Shown here: positions 1 through 7,181 of the stretch, piece by piece
Layout of the letters: each line of letters starts with the position of its first letter
Position numbering within the stretch: the first letter of the stretch is position 1
Assembly: GCA_027023145.1 (NCBI GenBank)
Contig: JALVWV010000149.1
Coordinates: forward strand, 1-11,487
Reading direction: 5' to 3'
DNA: 11,487 bases
DNA from: Campylobacteraceae bacterium
GTDB lineage: Bacteria > Campylobacterota > Campylobacteria > Campylobacterales > Sulfurovaceae
Program-made: the position numbers and the translations under genes
Notes under the pieces: generated by a model
Told to the model about the DNA's origin: nothing
The model's input: only the letters and a program-made list of their open reading frames with translations
The model's database searches: none

Positions 1-314
1 ACATAGATTCTATCCGAATCGAATCTTCTCAAAAAGAATATAATGATATCTTGAACCTTGTATGTTTGCGTCGTGAAACAGTCCGTGCCACTGTAGGGGG
101 CAAGCGATTTCATACCCTCAAAAAGACAACGGAAGAGAAGCAAATCGCCAAAGGTATCGGTATGATTGCCTCCAAAATAACAACATGTAACTATGCAGCA
201 ATCGATGATCACGCACTGGAGCAAAAGGATTGCGTACGGGATACCTACTCGATCGTAACCTATGTAGAATCCGACAACAGCAATCAGGTTTTGGCTACGT
301 CATCGAATCGATGA
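1..314 (+). CDS. 3' end of an unrecognised gene (partial)
   Basis: The frame beginning at base 3 is open from the window edge to a TGA at 312-314, giving about 103 residues of a C-terminus. A TTG at 51 could in principle be a start, but the frame is open upstream of it and no Shine-Dalgarno sequence precedes it, so a gene entering from the left is more likely. The visible part is polar, has three scattered cysteines (one in NLVCLRR, one in TTCNYA, one in QKDCVRD) and looks beta-rich; no membrane segment is seen. I do not recognise the family. It converges on cysE and the two coding ends overlap by 20 bases (295-314). A TATAAT at 39-44 could also be a promoter, so a short gene starting at 51 is not excluded. 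It could also be a decayed gene. Confidence 0.5.
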   Translation, partial: IDSIRIESSQKEYNDILNLVCLRRETVRATVGGKRFHTLKKTTEEKQIAKGIGMIASKITTCNYAAIDDHALEQKDCVRDTYSIVTYVESDNSNQVLATSSNR

Positions 315-996
315 AATTTCGGTAGATGCCCTCAAGCTCTTCGTCCTCTTTTTCCATTGTCTCTTTATCTCCACTTTTGATCGTATGCTCAAGGACAGCG
401 ATCCGTTTGAGGAGGTATTCAAAAAGTTTTCGGTCGATGTCGGGCATGATATTGTGGCTCAGCGGTGCGTTTCCATCGATGCGATTGGAGACGCGAGCCG
501 GGACGCCTACAGCCGTGCTATTTGGCGGGACATCACGGATGACGACAGAGTTGGCACCTATTTTTGAATTGGCACCGATGGTGATGTTGCCAAGCACCTT
601 GGCACCGGCACCGATGATAACATTATCTTCGATGGTGGGGTGGCGTTTGCCCTTGGAGAGGCTGACACCGCCGAGGGTGACTTGCTGGTAGATCATGACG
701 TTGTTGCCGATGATGGTGGTCTCCCCGATGACGACCCCGGTAGCATGGTCGATAAACACCCCCTCCCCTATCTGGGCGCCCGGATGGATATCGACAAATG
801 TCAGCGCCTGACCCAGTCCGGAAACCCACCGAGCCAGCGTACGAAGGCCAATCGAGTGGAGTGCATGACTCAGGCGATACCAAAACAGTGCCCAGACTCC
901 CGGATAATTTAAAAAGATTTCCCAATAGGATCGAAAAGCGGGATCCCCTTTTTTGACCGTCTGAAAATCTTGAATGATGCTTTGGAACAAATTCAC
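295..996 (-). CDS. cysE: Serine O-acetyltransferase
   Basis: Transfers acetyl from acetyl-CoA to L-serine to give O-acetylserine, the acceptor for sulfide in cysteine synthesis; cytoplasmic. The 233-aa protein has an alpha-helical N-terminal part (about 1-65) followed by left-handed beta-helix hexapeptide repeats (about 68-165). The catalytic signature is plain: DIHPGA at 69-74 and DHATG at 83-87 match the Asp143/His158 pair of the E. coli enzyme, GET follows at 91-93, and KRHP near 117-120 gives the second conserved His. It is shorter than E. coli CysE (273 aa), the usual short bacterial form, and has a polar C-terminal tail of about 60 residues. The start is GTG at 996-994; its GTGA overlaps the TGA stop of speA by 4 bases, and AAGGA lies just upstream inside speA, so translation is probably coupled. 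Last gene of the thioredoxin-like/speA/cysE operon. Confidence 0.95.
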   Translation of the reverse strand: MNLFQSIIQDFQTVKKGDPAFRSYWEIFLNYPGVWALFWYRLSHALHSIGLRTLARWVSGLGQALTFVDIHPGAQIGEGVFIDHATGVVIGETTIIGNNVMIYQQVTLGGVSLSKGKRHPTIEDNVIIGAGAKVLGNITIGANSKIGANSVVIRDVPPNSTAVGVPARVSNRIDGNAPLSHNIMPDIDRKLFEYLLKRIAVLEHTIKSGDKETMEKEDEELEGIYRNFIDSMT

Positions 997-2879
997 AATT
1001 CTTTTCCTTTGTGTGCAGGTGCATGGCTGGATTGAATGGTCTTAAGATAGCTGTTTTCACTTAAGTAGAGGTAAAGTTTCCCGAGAAGTTGTTCTTTCTC
1101 TTTTGGCGCTAACAAGGGGGAGTCTTCGATGCCCTGCTTGAGGGATCGGTCGATGGTGTCGGTGTCGTAGTCGAGGTCTTCGAGGACGTCCATAAGGCTC
1201 TGTGCTTCGATAATCCGCTCAATATGAGGCTCACCTGCTTCATCAAATGTCACCACCGCCTCAGTGGGATGGGTGAAGAGATTGTGGCGCATCCCGAGTA
1301 CCTCCTGATAGGCACCTGTGAGAAAAAAGGCGAGAAAATATTCCTCAGCTTCCACATCTACATCGTGGAGATAGAGGGGCTTGTCCGCATCAAAAGCAAT
1401 CTCCCCGTCGCTGTCGCACGTGATGTCCCAGATGCTGGCTGGTTGCGTCGGTTTGCGATCAAGATTGGAGAGAGGCATCACGGGAAAATGTTGCCCAAGC
1501 CCCCAAAAATCGGGCAGTGACTGGAAGCTCGAGAAATTGACAAGGTACTTTTCCTGAATACGGTTCTGGAGCCGTTTGAGCTCGTCGGTATCTTCGTCTT
1601 CGAGGAGACGGATCGCCTTTTTGATGATGAGGTTGACGAGGATCTCAGTGTTGGAACGATCTTCGAGGTCGATGTACCCCAAATCAAAAAGCGTTAGCAG
1701 GCTCTCCATGTGATCGAGGGCATCGTGGAGGTATTCACGGGCATGGGCGCGATTGATCGTCCGGTAGAGATCATGAAGCTCCTGCACCAACGGGGGATTG
1801 ACCGCTTTGAGCCGCAGAGAGTTTTCGTGGTACTCCTGGCTGAAGAGTTCGAGTACCGGAGCGATGAGTACGGAGTGAGCGGCAGCGATAAAGCGCCCCG
1901 ACTCGGTGAAGATATCGGGCTCGGGGACACCTTTGGATCGGGCGATCTCCTGCATGAGAAAGACCACGTCGTTGGCAAACTCTTTGAGGGAGTAGTTGCG
2001 GTCGGCGTTGGAGGTGTGCTGGCTGTACTCGACGGCCAGACCGCCTCCGATGTTGATGGCGGTGAGATTTTCGGCACCGCGACGTTTGAGTTCGGCGTAG
2101 ATGTTGCCCGCTTCGCGGAGGGCTTTTTTGAGCGGGGCGATCTCCCCCATCTGTGAGCCGATATGGAAATGGACCATCGAGAGCAACGGCAGCAAATCGT
2201 GGCTGCGGAGCATCTCATACACCTCGAGGAGCTCGGTGGAGGTGAGACCAAATTTGGAGCTGTAGCCCCCACTCTTAGCCCAAGCGCCGATCCCGGTGCT
2301 GTGCAGACGTATCCGTACACCGATATTTGGTGCGATGGGAGTAGTTGTATCGCGATTGAACTCTTCGTAGACTTCGAGGATTGTCTCGAGCTCTGTAATC
2401 CCTTCGATAGTAAGCGTAATGTGGTGCCCACTCTTGGCGCCGATGAACGCCAGCGCGATCATTTCGCGATCTTTGAAGCCGTTGATTGTGATGGGGGCAC
2501 CTTTTGGCGTTTTGGTCATGGCGAGGATGAGTTCGGCCTTGGAGCCAGCCTCAAGCCCGTAGTGATAGGCAGAAGAGACCTCCATGAGGGTGTCGATGAA
2601 GTTGGGGAATTGATTGACCTTGAGGGGGAAGACAGCACGAAAAGCCCCAGTATAGCTCAATTCTTTGCACGCGATCTCAAATGCATGAAACAGGCGGTCG
2701 ATCTGTTTGCCAATCAGGTGGGGAAAACGCAACAGCAATGGCCCGGTAAGCCCCTGAGTACGCAGCGTGCGGGTCAAGGAGAGGAGCGAGGGGCGCACGC
2801 CGGTATTGACGCATACTTCGCCACTCTCTATGAGGAAATTCCCTTCCCCCCATATCTCCAGCCCAAACGGATCCGCCAT
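993..2879 (-). CDS. speA: Biosynthetic arginine decarboxylase
   Basis: PLP-dependent, alanine-racemase-fold (fold III) enzyme that converts L-arginine to agmatine and CO2, the entry to putrescine and spermidine in many Campylobacterota. At 628 aa it has the usual SpeA length. The PLP lysine is K87 in FPLKVNQ (84-90); HFHIGSQ (237-243) and the glycine-rich INIGGG (275-280) hold the phosphate; TESGRF (325-330) follows; the C-terminal domain carries WDITCDSDG (484-492), with the cysteine that reaches the partner active site in this family, and GAYQEVLG (522-529). The ATG start is 3 bases after the stop of the thioredoxin-like gene, with no strong Shine-Dalgarno (only GGA about 7 bases upstream), which suggests translational coupling to it. 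The N-terminus (LEIWGEGNFLIESG) fits other SpeA proteins, so the start is probably right. Its stop overlaps the cysE start. Confidence 0.97.
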   Translation of the reverse strand: MADPFGLEIWGEGNFLIESGEVCVNTGVRPSLLSLTRTLRTQGLTGPLLLRFPHLIGKQIDRLFHAFEIACKELSYTGAFRAVFPLKVNQFPNFIDTLMEVSSAYHYGLEAGSKAELILAMTKTPKGAPITINGFKDREMIALAFIGAKSGHHITLTIEGITELETILEVYEEFNRDTTTPIAPNIGVRIRLHSTGIGAWAKSGGYSSKFGLTSTELLEVYEMLRSHDLLPLLSMVHFHIGSQMGEIAPLKKALREAGNIYAELKRRGAENLTAINIGGGLAVEYSQHTSNADRNYSLKEFANDVVFLMQEIARSKGVPEPDIFTESGRFIAAAHSVLIAPVLELFSQEYHENSLRLKAVNPPLVQELHDLYRTINRAHAREYLHDALDHMESLLTLFDLGYIDLEDRSNTEILVNLIIKKAIRLLEDEDTDELKRLQNRIQEKYLVNFSSFQSLPDFWGLGQHFPVMPLSNLDRKPTQPASIWDITCDSDGEIAFDADKPLYLHDVDVEAEEYFLAFFLTGAYQEVLGMRHNLFTHPTEAVVTFDEAGEPHIERIIEAQSLMDVLEDLDYDTDTIDRSLKQGIEDSPLLAPKEKEQLLGKLYLYLSENSYLKTIQSSHAPAHKGKEL

Positions 2880-2882
2880 GGG

Positions 2883-3221
2883 TTAGTCCATCATCATACC
2901 GTACGGACGCGCCAGACGGGATTCGAGTTCTACGAGGCTCACGGCACGCCCTTCGCGGGCAAACTCACGCCGATCCATAAAGACGATCATGGTCGGGACA
3001 GCGAAGACATTGTAATATGCTGCAACTTCCGGAGAATTTTCGGCGTCGATGTAGCGCTGCTTGATCCCGGGAAACTTTTCGGCAAACAGCGCCTGAACTT
3101 TGGGGCGCAGCGCATGGCAGACGTTGCAGTGGATTCCGGAGAAGTAGAGCATCACGCCCAATTCGTTGGCGATTTCATTCTGGATTTCGTCGAGGGTGAC
3201 AATTTCGAGTTCTGGCATCAT
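2883..3221 (-). CDS. Thioredoxin-like protein with CNVC motif
   Basis: A 112-aa single-domain thioredoxin fold, probably a cytoplasmic thiol-disulfide oxidoreductase, with no signal peptide. The redox motif is CNVC at 32-35, preceded by YFSGIH where thioredoxins have FWAxW; the cis-proline loop is AVPT (74-77), and YIDAENSPEVAAYYNVFAVPT matches the usual thioredoxin beta3-alpha3-beta4 stretch. The central residues NV differ from GP of thioredoxin and PH of DsbA, so its partner cannot be guessed from the motif. Two ATG codons lie in tandem (3221 and 3218); AAGGA about 10 bases upstream favours the first. First gene of the operon with speA and cysE. Its link with arginine decarboxylation or cysteine synthesis is unproven; association with sulfur/thiol metabolism is only an inference from cysE being in the same unit. 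Confidence 0.85.
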   Translation of the reverse strand: MMPELEIVTLDEIQNEIANELGVMLYFSGIHCNVCHALRPKVQALFAEKFPGIKQRYIDAENSPEVAAYYNVFAVPTMIVFMDRREFAREGRAVSLVELESRLARPYGMMMD

Positions 3222-3300
3222 AATGTGTGTATCCTTGTAAATAATTTCGCGTATTTTATCATAAAGGGGCTATTGGGAATATGTGATTATAATTTGCACC
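3222..3300. promoter_or_regulatory. Divergent promoter region, thioredoxin/speA/cysE operon versus 3301 gene
   Basis: This 79-base gap separates two divergent starts. On the plus strand TATAAT at 3288-3293 lies 7 bases before the ATG at 3301. On the minus strand the best -10 candidates are TATGAT (3263-3258) or the overlapping GATAAAAT (3260-3253), and the palindromic ATTATAAT at 3286-3293 could serve either strand. No good -35 is seen for any of them. The minus-strand GATAAAATACG (3260-3250) is also part of the repeat family described near 3770 and 5104. Confidence 0.5.
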
Positions 3301-3735
3301 ATGAAAAACAGACTCCCCTATCTTATCCTGCCCCTTATCCTTGGTGGAGTGATCGCTCTTGCCCTTTTGACCGATGAGAAAAAAGCCTACATCAACCTCT
3401 ACGACACACAGCTCAAAGCGCAAAAAATTCCCTGCCTGAATCTCTCGTTATATCCCCCGGATCCCACCCTTGAAAAAGCCCTCAAAAAACAGTACGATTT
3501 TCGTGCCGATTGCCCCTGGAGACTTGTGGTGAAAACCAAAGAAAATATCCACTGCAACTCCAACCAAAACAGCGAAAAAAAAGCACTCACAGCCTTCCCA
3601 AACAGCTTCTTGAGGATGGAGATACGCAAAGGGTTTTCACTCAAGTACAGCTACTATATCGATCTAACAAAACCAGCGGATTCTCAGGATATTTTGGAAG
3701 GTTTAGAAAAAATACGCAGTGATTTAAAGTTATAG
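3301..3735 (+). CDS. Small membrane-anchored protein of unknown function
   Basis: From the ATG at 3301 this encodes 144 aa. The N-terminus (MKNR followed by about 17 hydrophobic residues, LPYLILPLILGGVIALALL) is a signal anchor or uncleaved signal peptide, so the rest is predicted to face the periplasm. The soluble part is lysine-rich and has three cysteines (IPCLNL, ADCPW, IHCNS), two of which could form a disulfide. There is no lipobox. I do not recognise a family. An in-frame GTG at 3283 would add six residues, but the TATAAT at 3288-3293 falls inside that extension, so the ATG is preferred. There is no Shine-Dalgarno; transcription from that -10 would begin at or next to the ATG (see findings). 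Divergent from the thioredoxin-like operon, convergent with the flavoprotein gene. Confidence 0.75.
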   Translation: MKNRLPYLILPLILGGVIALALLTDEKKAYINLYDTQLKAQKIPCLNLSLYPPDPTLEKALKKQYDFRADCPWRLVVKTKENIHCNSNQNSEKKALTAFPNSFLRMEIRKGFSLKYSYYIDLTKPADSQDILEGLEKIRSDLKL

Positions 3736-3739
3736 GAAA

Positions 3740-3784
3740 TAACGATAAAATTGACTATTTATACAGAAACGTACTTTATCGTTA
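3740..3784. repeat. Inverted repeat between convergent genes
   Basis: TAACGATAAA at 3740-3749 is exactly complementary to TTTATCGTTA at 3775-3784, separated by 25 bases. It occupies most of the 57-base gap between the convergent stops at 3735 and 3793. The stem is 10 pairs but AT-rich, the loop is long and no T-run follows on either strand, so it is a poor intrinsic terminator; a protein-binding dyad is equally possible. The right arm is part of the 21-base repeat at 3770-3790. Confidence 0.6.
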
Positions 3785-3790
3785 ACAAAA
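3770..3790 (-). repeat. 21-base repeat, copy 1 (after the flavoprotein stop)
   Basis: On the minus strand it reads TTTTGTTAACGATAAA then G-TACG, and begins 2 bases after the TGA stop of the geranylgeranyl-reductase-family gene. It matches the copy at 5104-5124 in 20 of 21 positions (one C/T difference on the plus strand). Confidence 0.75.
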
Positions 3791-3792
3791 AG

Positions 3793-4902
3793 TCATCGAT
3801 AGACAATGAGGGCTTTGATCGCCTTATAGAGTGTCAAAAATAAGCCGTAAGGTTCCTTGGTACCGCTCCAATATCCGATCACGGCGCGTTGGAATTTCTG
3901 GTGGCGATAGAGACGACTCATCTGAGTAGCCCACCAGTCGTTGCGAAGAAAAATCGATTGGAGAATCCGAAGGAATTTGAACTTTTTGAGGTAGAGATTG
4001 TTCCACGATTTTTCGTACAGATCCGGGTCGTTTTTGATGATGGCTTCGGCGGCTAATTTGCCCGATTTGAGTGCATAATAAATCCCCTCATAGGTGAAGG
4101 GTAAAACAAGGGATGCGCTGTCCCCAACATAAAAAACGTGATCACGATAGAGGGTCATCGGTTTCCAGTGTGGAATAAAATACCCTTTGGGTTTCGGGGG
4201 AGATTCATTGATGCTGGCTTTGTCAAAAAAGCGATCGTAGAATTGGCGCATGCGGTGTTTGTCATCAGCAACCAGACCGACATTCACCCCTTCGTGGTGG
4301 GGAAAGATCCAGGCATAATACCCCGGAGAGATATCATCACCAAACCAGAACTGGCATGATGCAGTCTCCTCATCGTGCAAATCAGCATAATAGGTCAATA
4401 CACGGCTGGGAACTTCGTCAAGTAAACGTCGCCGTACGGAGGAGTTGACCCCATCGGCGGCGATGGCATACTCTGCTTCGATCCGGAGTGCACTGCCGTC
4501 GGATCGGTGAGCATGGACTTCGACTCCGTCGGGTGTCGGAGTGATCGTATTCATTTTGGCTTCGATCACTTGAGCTCCGGCTGCCTGCGCCAAATCGCGC
4601 AGAGCAGAATCAAACGCTTGGCGATGGACGACTCCGAGTGGATGATCGGAGATATCGACGGAGACTTTTTCGACATTTGGGGAGATGATATTGATGGTGT
4701 TCACCCTTTTTTTGATGAGGGATTTTGGGATATCAAACTCATCAAACGCACGCAAAAAGAGTCCCCCACCGCACGGTTTTTCAAAGGAGAAATCTTTCTC
4801 AATCAGGATGACATCTTCGCCAGATTCGGCAAGAGATCTTGCTGCATTTGCCCCGGAAGGGCCTCCTCCAATGATGATAGTTTTCGTGTGCAGTGTTTCC
4901 AT
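3793..4902 (-). CDS. Geranylgeranyl-reductase-family FAD-dependent oxidoreductase
   Basis: A flavoprotein of the geranylgeranyl/digeranylgeranylglycerophospholipid reductase family (p-hydroxybenzoate-hydroxylase fold). Residues counted from the chosen start (369 aa): GGGPSG FAD dinucleotide motif at 12-17 with the ribose-binding acidic residue E35 in LIEKD; the family's KPCGGG at 42-47; a VxRxxFD-like segment around 93-98; ADGVNSSVRR near 149-158; and the second FAD motif VGDSASLVLPFTYEGI near 259-274. The C-terminus is basic and aromatic (LRNDWWATQMSRLYRHQKF), possibly membrane-associating. An ATG at 4923 would add seven residues, but CAGGAG ends 5 bases before the ATG at 4902, so I chose 4902. 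Known members saturate isoprenoid chains of chlorophyll, archaeal lipids or menaquinone; which prenyl substrate this one acts on cannot be read from sequence. TATAAT at 4934-4929 supplies its own promoter. Confidence 0.88.
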   Translation of the reverse strand: METLHTKTIIIGGGPSGANAARSLAESGEDVILIEKDFSFEKPCGGGLFLRAFDEFDIPKSLIKKRVNTINIISPNVEKVSVDISDHPLGVVHRQAFDSALRDLAQAAGAQVIEAKMNTITPTPDGVEVHAHRSDGSALRIEAEYAIAADGVNSSVRRRLLDEVPSRVLTYYADLHDEETASCQFWFGDDISPGYYAWIFPHHEGVNVGLVADDKHRMRQFYDRFFDKASINESPPKPKGYFIPHWKPMTLYRDHVFYVGDSASLVLPFTYEGIYYALKSGKLAAEAIIKNDPDLYEKSWNNLYLKKFKFLRILQSIFLRNDWWATQMSRLYRHQKFQRAVIGYWSGTKEPYGLFLTLYKAIKALIVYR

Positions 4903-4928
4903 TTTTTCTCCTGAAAATTCCATAAGAT

Positions 4929-4934
4929 ATTATA
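4929..4934 (-). promoter_or_regulatory. -10 element of the flavoprotein gene
   Basis: TATAAT on the minus strand, 26 bases before the ATG at 4902, in the context TTCGCTATAATATC and preceded by a T-rich run. No convincing -35. Transcription from here would give a leader of about 20 bases carrying the CAGGAG ribosome-binding site. The remainder of the 227-base gap up to the helicase stop (4935-5129) is AT-rich and holds only the 21-base repeat. Confidence 0.6.
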
Positions 4935-5103
4935 GCGAAAAAGCAAATATTTCCGGAGGAGCCTGTCGATAATTTTTTGGTAATTTTCAATAAATATTTT
5001 CAGAATTTTTAGGTGAATCCTGTGGTTATCATGGGAAGAGCAATCTTTGTCTCATATCCAGTAATTAAATAAAATAACCAAAATATGGAATATTAAGTGA
5101 TTT

Positions 5104-5124
5104 CGTATTTTATCGTTAACAAAA
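5104..5124 (-). repeat. 21-base repeat, copy 2 (after the helicase stop)
   Basis: On the minus strand it reads TTTTGTTAACGATAAA then A-TACG, starting 5 bases after the TAA stop of the helicase gene. It is 20/21 identical to 3770-3790. Its TAACGATAAAAT also recurs on the plus strand at 3740-3751, and its GATAAAATACG recurs on the minus strand at 3260-3250. Unlike copy 1 it has no inverted partner nearby. Confidence 0.75.
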
Positions 5125-5129
5125 TATTC

Positions 5130-7178
5130 TTAAGAATTACCCAAAGTAGATTTTTCCTTGATTAGCCCGGCTTCCATCAAAAATGGTGAGGGTTTGAAGT
5201 CAATTTTTTTGACCCGATCCCAAGAAGCCATGGAGAGAAAGAGACGGTCTTTTGCCCGGGTGACGGCGACATAAAATAGCCGTCTTTCTTCCTCGATTGC
5301 GCCTCCTTGATTCATCAATTTGTGGTTGGGGAATCGGCCGTCCATCAGATCCACGACGTATACATCGGTAAACTCCAATCCTTTGGAAGCGTGTACCGTC
5401 AGAAGGTTGACTCCCTCCCCTTCACTAAGTTCATTGCCACCGAGCACCATGGCGTTGACGAAGCGGCCAAGATCCTGGTAGTGGGTACTTAGATCACTCA
5501 GCAACCGTGCCTTGCGTTCGATCCTCTCTCGGGCAAGTCCTTTTTTGTCTGGGTCGATTTCGCCGCTTTTGAGACGGGCGCGTCGGGTGGAGAGCTGCTC
5601 GATGATGTTCTGATACAGGGGTGAGTCGATGGCATGCCGCAGGATGGTGCGGGGAGCCTGTGCCCGTTTGGCTGCGAGAACGAAGTGGTAAAAATCGGTG
5701 AAAAAGCGTACACCGTCTGCTCCGATACGAGGGTGTTTGAGCAGTGGATGGGCGCGAATGGCTTCCGGAAGATTCAGGTGGGCAAATCGGGTTACCGATC
5801 CGATCTCAAGATCGTCGTCAAAGAGCCCAAGTTGGAGGTTTTTGTTGGGGTTGAGTTTGGGCAGGTCAAACACACTGGGGTGCAGCAACCCCTCCATCAG
5901 ATTGCCCCGACCAAAATGGATCAAGGACTGAAAGATCTCTTTGGCCAGTGCAGCACCGATCCCTTTGCCATACTCAAAGACGTGGATAAAGGCCATCATA
6001 TCGCGGGGATTGACAAGCAGACTCAACAGATCGAGGAGAAATTTAACCTCTTTGGACTCGAAAAAACTTGTCCCCCCTTTGCGGCGGCATGGCAGACCCA
6101 ATTCCCGCAGGCTTGCTTCGATCCCATCCGCACTGGCGTTGTTGCGGAAAATCACAGCAATGTGGTCGCTGGGGGTGTGGGATTGGCGGATCATCGTGGC
6201 GATCGATTGGTATTGTTCGAAGAGCTCTTCGTAGAGGAGGAGTTTGGGGGGTGTACTTTTGTCGCGATGGCGCCCCACTTCAAGCTTCTTGGGGTAGATC
6301 CGTTCGTTCCGCTCGATGACACGGTTGGCGAGTGAGAGAATGGGGGCGGTGGAGCGGTAGTTGGTCGTGAGGGTAAAGACGCGTGCGCCCGGATATCGCT
6401 GGGTAAACGTGGCGATGTTGGCGATGTTGGCACCGTTAAAAGCATAAATACTTTGGTCATAATCCCCAACACAAAAGAGTGAATCGGGTTTGAGTGCATC
6501 GATCAAGGCTCCCTGGAGGGTGTTGGTGTCCTGATACTCGTCCACCAGCACCTCTGAGAAATCGATCCGATGCTCGGCCAGATAGGCTTTGGTCAGCAGC
6601 AGCAGGTCGTTGAATGAGGCGAAACCAAATTCGGCTTTGGTACGGTCAAACTCTTCGCATATGTCAAGATAAATGTCCATCAGGGGTTCGTGTTCGGGGT
6701 AGCGCTCAAGAAACCAGACGTCAAACGTCTCCAGAGATGCATTCTGATAGAGACTGTAGAGGTCGTAGAGGTATGGGGCAGCAAAGGGCTCGATGGGGAG
6801 ATTGAGTCGCTTGAAATGGCGTTTTTCATAGATACTGCGAAAAAGGGTTTTGAGTTCACCGGGTTGTTTGAGAGTCAGGCCGGGGGTGCGGGCTTTGAGC
6901 CAGCGGTAGCTGACGGCATGGAACGTACCTGCCTCGATCTTGTCGATGGTGGATTTGGGGAAGTAGGCTCCGAGGCGTGTAGTCATCTCCCCGGCAGCCT
7001 TGTTGGTAAACGTCAGCAGCAGGATCCGCTCCGGAGGGGTTCCCTGCTCCAGCAGGTGCGCAATGCGGGCGACGATCGTGGAGGTTTTGCCTGTCCCGGC
7101 GCTGGCGATGATGAGGTTAGCGCCCGCTGGGGCGGTGGCGGCGGTTTTTTGCTCAGGGTTGAGCGTAGAGAGTGGCAC
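5130..7178 (-). CDS. UvrD/Rep-type superfamily 1A DNA helicase
   Basis: ATP-dependent 3'-5' DNA helicase of the UvrD/Rep/PcrA group, acting in repair and replication restart. The 682-aa length is close to Rep. All SF1A motifs are intact: Q motif at LNPEQ (6-10), Walker A ASAGTGKT (25-32), Ia LTFTNKAAGEM (55-65), II DEYQDT (213-218), III GDYDQSIYAF (238-247), IV NYRS (273-276), V LLTVHASKGLEF (592-603) and VI VAVTRAKDR (637-645). The tail is short and lacks an obvious extra domain. The start is GTG at 7178-7176, 3 bases after the stop of the 111-aa gene and without a Shine-Dalgarno, so its translation is probably coupled to that gene; the Q-motif position supports this start. Whether it is the orthologue of UvrD, Rep or PcrA cannot be decided here, so no symbol is given. 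Confidence 0.94.
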   Translation of the reverse strand: MPLSTLNPEQKTAATAPAGANLIIASAGTGKTSTIVARIAHLLEQGTPPERILLLTFTNKAAGEMTTRLGAYFPKSTIDKIEAGTFHAVSYRWLKARTPGLTLKQPGELKTLFRSIYEKRHFKRLNLPIEPFAAPYLYDLYSLYQNASLETFDVWFLERYPEHEPLMDIYLDICEEFDRTKAEFGFASFNDLLLLTKAYLAEHRIDFSEVLVDEYQDTNTLQGALIDALKPDSLFCVGDYDQSIYAFNGANIANIATFTQRYPGARVFTLTTNYRSTAPILSLANRVIERNERIYPKKLEVGRHRDKSTPPKLLLYEELFEQYQSIATMIRQSHTPSDHIAVIFRNNASADGIEASLRELGLPCRRKGGTSFFESKEVKFLLDLLSLLVNPRDMMAFIHVFEYGKGIGAALAKEIFQSLIHFGRGNLMEGLLHPSVFDLPKLNPNKNLQLGLFDDDLEIGSVTRFAHLNLPEAIRAHPLLKHPRIGADGVRFFTDFYHFVLAAKRAQAPRTILRHAIDSPLYQNIIEQLSTRRARLKSGEIDPDKKGLARERIERKARLLSDLSTHYQDLGRFVNAMVLGGNELSEGEGVNLLTVHASKGLEFTDVYVVDLMDGRFPNHKLMNQGGAIEEERRLFYVAVTRAKDRLFLSMASWDRVKKIDFKPSPFLMEAGLIKEKSTLGNS

Positions 7179-7181
7179 GGA

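Noticed and set aside
2163..3377. 404-codon plus-strand frame opposite speA and the thioredoxin-like gene
   Set aside because: It is fully antisense to two confidently identified genes, has no recognisable domain, and runs through the divergent promoter region; a product of codon bias.
3740..3784. Inverted repeat as a standard intrinsic terminator
   Set aside because: The stem is AT-rich, the loop is 25 bases and there is no T-run on either strand; kept only as a repeat of unknown role.
5634..6335. 233-codon plus-strand frame opposite the helicase
   Set aside because: It is antisense to the conserved helicase middle region; no supporting features.
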